Shown here: piece after piece, positions 61,646 to 64,000 of the stretch
Layout of the letters: every line of letters starts with the position of its first letter
How positions within the stretch are numbered: position 1 is the stretch's first letter
The notes under the pieces: model-generated
Databases searched by the model: none
Told to the model about the DNA's origin: nothing
The model's input: the letters and a program-made list of their open reading frames with translations, nothing else
Program-made: the position numbers and the translations under genes
Source of the DNA: Flaviramulus_B aquimarinus
GTDB taxonomy: Bacteria; Bacteroidota; Bacteroidia; Flavobacteriales; Flavobacteriaceae
Reading direction: 5' to 3'
Assembly: GCF_039543205.1 (NCBI RefSeq)
Contig: NZ_BAABJH010000006.1
Span: forward strand, 124,001 to 188,000
Length of the DNA stretch: 64,000 nt

Positions 61646-62272
61646 ATGAAATCGGTCCAATATAAAACTTTAGAGTTTTTTGTCATTTTTATTTTAGTAC
61701 CTGTTAGCTTTGCTTTAAACTATTCCCTATGGTTAAAATTAGCTATCGGATGTCTAGGGTTTCTTTATGTTATATATGTTTTACTAAAAGTTGAAAATGA
61801 AAAATTTAAAATAGCTCCTAATTTAAATTGGAAGCTCTTTTGGAAAGAAACATTCATAAAAGGCTTTATAATAGCTATTATTACTACCATTTTTGTTTGG
61901 ATGACAGATAAGGAGGCTCTTTTTAATGTGTTGCTAAACAAACCTAAGCTATGGATTTTTATATTATCAGTATACAGTTTCTTTTCAGTTTACCCACAAG
62001 AGTTAATTTATAGAACATTTTATTTTAAAAGATATCATAACCTTTTTGATAACAAGAGGTTTTTAGTTTTTTTAAACGCAATTGTGTTTGCTTTAGCGCA
62101 TTTATTTTTTAAAAACACCCTGGTTATTTTATTAACATTTTTAGGAGGTTTATTATTTACTATGACTTATAGAAAAACGCAATCTACACTTTTAGTATCC
62201 ATAGAGCATGCTATTTATGGCTGCTGGCTATTTACGGTTGGTATGGGCGGTATGCTCGGTTTTCCTGAGTGA
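61646..62272 (+). CDS. CPBP family intramembrane protease-like protein, QE variant
   Basis: The 208-residue protein has about six membrane helices. CPBP motif 1 reads PQELIYRTF, so the first Glu of EExxxR is Gln; motif 2 is VFALAHLFF with its His, and motif 3 is SIEHAIYGCW with its His. Either this branch uses a different catalytic arrangement or the protein is a non-enzymatic relative. I recall similar PQE forms in other flavobacteria. Its ATG abuts the Lrp stop (TAAATG), so the two are cotranscribed. Confidence 0.85.
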   Translation: MKSVQYKTLEFFVIFILVPVSFALNYSLWLKLAIGCLGFLYVIYVLLKVENEKFKIAPNLNWKLFWKETFIKGFIIAIITTIFVWMTDKEALFNVLLNKPKLWIFILSVYSFFSVYPQELIYRTFYFKRYHNLFDNKRFLVFLNAIVFALAHLFFKNTLVILLTFLGGLLFTMTYRKTQSTLLVSIEHAIYGCWLFTVGMGGMLGFPE

Positions 62273-62378
62273 TTTATTATATCGGTAAATTTTTTATTTA
62301 AAGACAAATATAACCCCACGAAAATTAAATCTTTTTGTTATTTTAGATGAGCTATTATTAACTAAACTAATTTAGAAT

Positions 62379-62900
62379 ATGAAAAAACTAATTTACATTA
62401 TTTTCGGATTTATTATCGGAGCAGTATTAACGTATTATTTTTGCCCTAGACCAAGTGATGATATACAGGCTATGGAAACCAAAATAATAAAGCCTAAAGG
62501 AGTTATTTCTGTTAACGATGCTATAGCGTTAAATAATAACTGGACTAATGAGCGGAAAAAGGCTAATGACTCAGCAGCTAAGAAATTTGGAAGAAATAAA
62601 GATAATCGTTCTACATGGTGGTCTATAGATGATATTGAAAATTATTTAGCCTATGCTAAGCATAAGTCTGATAGTTTAGGTTATACTATGACAGGTATTC
62701 AAATATACTTAGGCGTTTATGGTAAAAATGCAGGACAAAAGAAAAAGAATTTAACAACTATGTTTATTGCACCTACGGGTGATAAGTCTGTTTCTAAAGG
62801 CAGTATGAGTCCTTTTAATAGTACTGTAAGGCTTGGAGGGAACCCACCTGTACCACCGTTAAATAACGGTTCAGGAGGAAGTGGTAATTTTCCTCAATAA
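62379..62900 (+). CDS. Membrane-anchored protein of unknown function
   Basis: The 173-residue protein has one N-terminal helix (LIYIIFGFIIGAVLTYYF) with Cys22 just after it, but no good lipobox. A charged extracytoplasmic domain follows (NNWTNERKKANDSAAKKFGR, DDIENYLAYAKHKSDSLGYT, GIQIYLGVYGKNAGQKKKN), then a Gly/Pro/Asn tail (NPPVPPLNNGSGGSGNFPQ). I know no family function. It ends 5 nt before a polytopic membrane protein that overlaps a histidine kinase, so it may belong to a sensory unit. Confidence 0.8.
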   Translation: MKKLIYIIFGFIIGAVLTYYFCPRPSDDIQAMETKIIKPKGVISVNDAIALNNNWTNERKKANDSAAKKFGRNKDNRSTWWSIDDIENYLAYAKHKSDSLGYTMTGIQIYLGVYGKNAGQKKKNLTTMFIAPTGDKSVSKGSMSPFNSTVRLGGNPPVPPLNNGSGGSGNFPQ

Positions 62901-62905
62901 TTTTT

Positions 62906-63628
62906 GTGGAAGAGTTTTTATTAAAAAATTATAGTTTTTTAACATATTCTGTAGAAGCCATGGCAGCTTTTACAGGAGTGTTTTTATATAAAAAATATAA
63001 AAACTCACATATAAAATATTTCATATTTTTTTTGGTTTACCTTACTATTTGTGATTTTTTAGGAGGGTATACATGGTATGTATCCGCTGAAAATTTTTTA
63101 AGCTTATTAATAGGAACCGTTTTTGAAAAAAATCATTGGTGGGCCACTTTATATTGGCAAATAGGTGCGATAGTGTTTTTTTCCTATTATTACTATAAAA
63201 TATTAAGAACTAATGTATTTAAAAGTATTATCAAGTTTCTTGGTCATTCCTTTTTTATATTTTCAATTGTTTACATAATTTTTAATTGGCATGAGTTTTT
63301 TAAACAATTTTTTTCAATAATAGAAATATTAGGAGCAATAATCATTTTTTCATGTACTGTATTTTATTTTTTAGAAATTTTACAAAGTGATAAAATATTA
63401 ACTTTTTATAAATCTTTAAATTTCTATATTAGTTTTACAATATTTATTTGGTGGTTAATTATAACTCCGTTAACCTTTTATGATATTTATTTTACTTATG
63501 AAGTTGGAAACCCTAATAGAGACTGGAATTTTATGTTCCTAAGATGGCAAATCTATTTATTTGCTAATATTTTTATGTATTCAACCTTTACTTTTGCTTT
63601 AATATGGTGCAGACCACAGAACGATTAG
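62906..63628 (+). CDS. Polytopic membrane protein coupled to a histidine kinase
   Basis: The 240-residue protein (GTG start at 62906) has six to seven membrane helices with aromatic-rich loops (NHWWATLYWQIGAIVFFSYYYYK, NPNRDWNFMFLRWQIYLF). I recognise no catalytic motif. Its last 25 nt overlap the ATG (63604) of the following histidine kinase, which strongly suggests coupled translation. Because that kinase has only a short membrane anchor before its catalytic part, this protein may be the sensor for it (inference). Confidence 0.8.
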   Translation: MEEFLLKNYSFLTYSVEAMAAFTGVFLYKKYKNSHIKYFIFFLVYLTICDFLGGYTWYVSAENFLSLLIGTVFEKNHWWATLYWQIGAIVFFSYYYYKILRTNVFKSIIKFLGHSFFIFSIVYIIFNWHEFFKQFFSIIEILGAIIIFSCTVFYFLEILQSDKILTFYKSLNFYISFTIFIWWLIITPLTFYDIYFTYEVGNPNRDWNFMFLRWQIYLFANIFMYSTFTFALIWCRPQND

Positions 63629-64000
63629 CTAGTACAGCTGCAGAACGTTATTTATTAGTATATATGATAGCCGTATTGGTTATTGTAACCATATTAGTTA
63701 TTGTGTTTTTTGTGGTTTTTCAAAAACGAAAAAACAAATTGCTACTAGACCAGATTAAGCAGCAACAAGCTTTTGAAGAAGAGATAACACAAGCACAAAC
63801 CGAAACTCAAGAACAAACCTTAAAAAACATTGGTTGGGAGTTACATGATAATATAGGGCAGTTATTATCCTTTGCCAATATGCAACTCAGTATTTTAAAA
63901 ATGCAGGTAGAAGAAGATGTTAAGGGTAAATTTAAAGATACGTCCGATGCGCTTAAGGAAAGTTTATCTGAAGTACGTGCGCTTTCAAAAACCTTAAATA
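63604..64000 (+). CDS. Sensor histidine kinase, HisKA_3 type (3' end cut by window)
   Basis: The first 132 codons are present. After a short N-terminus comes one membrane helix (residues 18-39, LLVYMIAVLVIVTILVIVFFVV), then a coiled coil rich in Gln/Glu (DQIKQQQAFEEEITQAQ). The HisKA_3 dimerisation segment is NIGWELHDNIGQLLSFANMQ with the phospho-accepting His. No periplasmic or PAS sensor domain fits in this length. It overlaps the upstream membrane protein by 25 nt. A LuxR-type response regulator is expected to the right, outside the window. Confidence 0.88.
   Translation, partial: MVQTTERLASTAAERYLLVYMIAVLVIVTILVIVFFVVFQKRKNKLLLDQIKQQQAFEEEITQAQTETQEQTLKNIGWELHDNIGQLLSFANMQLSILKMQVEEDVKGKFKDTSDALKESLSEVRALSKTLN

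Noticed and set aside
1..64000. CRISPR array, rRNA operon, prophage or conjugative element.
   Set aside because: No regularly spaced direct repeats with unique spacers, no rRNA sequence, and no phage structural, integrase or transfer genes were seen. The only tRNA is the Ser tRNA at 39422-39509.

Overview
The window comes from a member of the Bacteroidota, almost certainly family Flavobacteriaceae. The DNA is AT-rich. Secreted proteins carry type IX secretion (T9SS) sorting domains. Several genes have promoters of the Bacteroidota type (TTTG or TTG, 19 nt, TAnnTTTG), Shine-Dalgarno sequences are mostly absent, and the menaquinone genes, RibB-degenerate-RibA fusion and SprB-repeat adhesin are typical of marine flavobacteria. 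No genus can be named from the sequence alone. The bulk of the window is chromosomal housekeeping sequence; I see no prophage, CRISPR array, intact insertion sequence or integrative element.

Layout. 1-5896 (minus): a giant secreted adhesin of PKD, Ig-like and SprB repeats that runs off the left edge. 6117-10512: a patatin-like lipase, a small membrane protein, an FMN-binding glutamate-synthase-like enzyme and an M20 peptidase. 10658-14359: a UvrD/PcrA helicase, a YciO-type Sua5/YrdC protein and a wrecked DUF819 transporter gene. 14535-19164: an OmpA-like lipoprotein, a glycosyltransferase, a stand-alone HsdR-N nuclease-like protein facing holA, ung, and two tiny membrane ORFs. 19353-20471: a bleomycin-hydrolase-type cysteine peptidase with an in-frame amber codon. 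20526-30123: a long plus-strand cluster with menB, menA, menC and menE, interleaved with unknown exported and membrane proteins and ending in sppA. 30312-35073: a lipoprotein esterase, DoxX, a frameshifted TPR histidine kinase and an acyl-CoA carboxylase beta subunit. 35160-37478: a MarR-controlled DoxX / flavin reductase / marR / pirin cluster with visible palindromic operators. 37479-39421: a decayed zone holding an IS3 transposase remnant, a DUF3313 lipoprotein and a broken small gene. 39422-39509: tRNA-Ser(UGA). 39699-43386: a nitroreductase, a DegT aminotransferase and a GH16 laminarinase-like enzyme with a T9SS tail. 43383-50556 (minus): tpx, dgkA, ftsK, lolA, lptF/G-like and ribB. 50777-53517: katG and an ankyrin protein. 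53671-58424 (minus): an amidohydrolase, a prx-trx-small protein operon and an NhaC antiporter. 58730-64000: a YdjM-type hydrolase, a PLP sulfur-amino-acid enzyme divergent from an Lrp regulator, a CPBP protein, and an overlapping membrane protein / histidine kinase pair cut by the right edge.

Functional themes. (1) Peroxide and electrophile defence: katG-ank, tpx, prx-trx and the MarR/pirin cluster. (2) Envelope assembly: ftsK, lolA, LptF/G and dgkA in one strand-coherent run. (3) Menaquinone synthesis. (4) Surface and polysaccharide biology: adhesin and GH16 enzyme, both exported by T9SS.

Five loci are clearly damaged: the DUF819 gene, the cysteine peptidase, the TPR kinase, the IS3 transposase and a small exported protein. 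Several lesions are single-base changes, at least two of them in homopolymer runs, so read-level confirmation matters before calling genome decay. The best leads for new biology are the three-gene sensory cluster at the right edge, the MarR operator overlapping a Bacteroidota -33 box, the RibA domain without its zinc cysteines, and the HsdR-N/holA pair.
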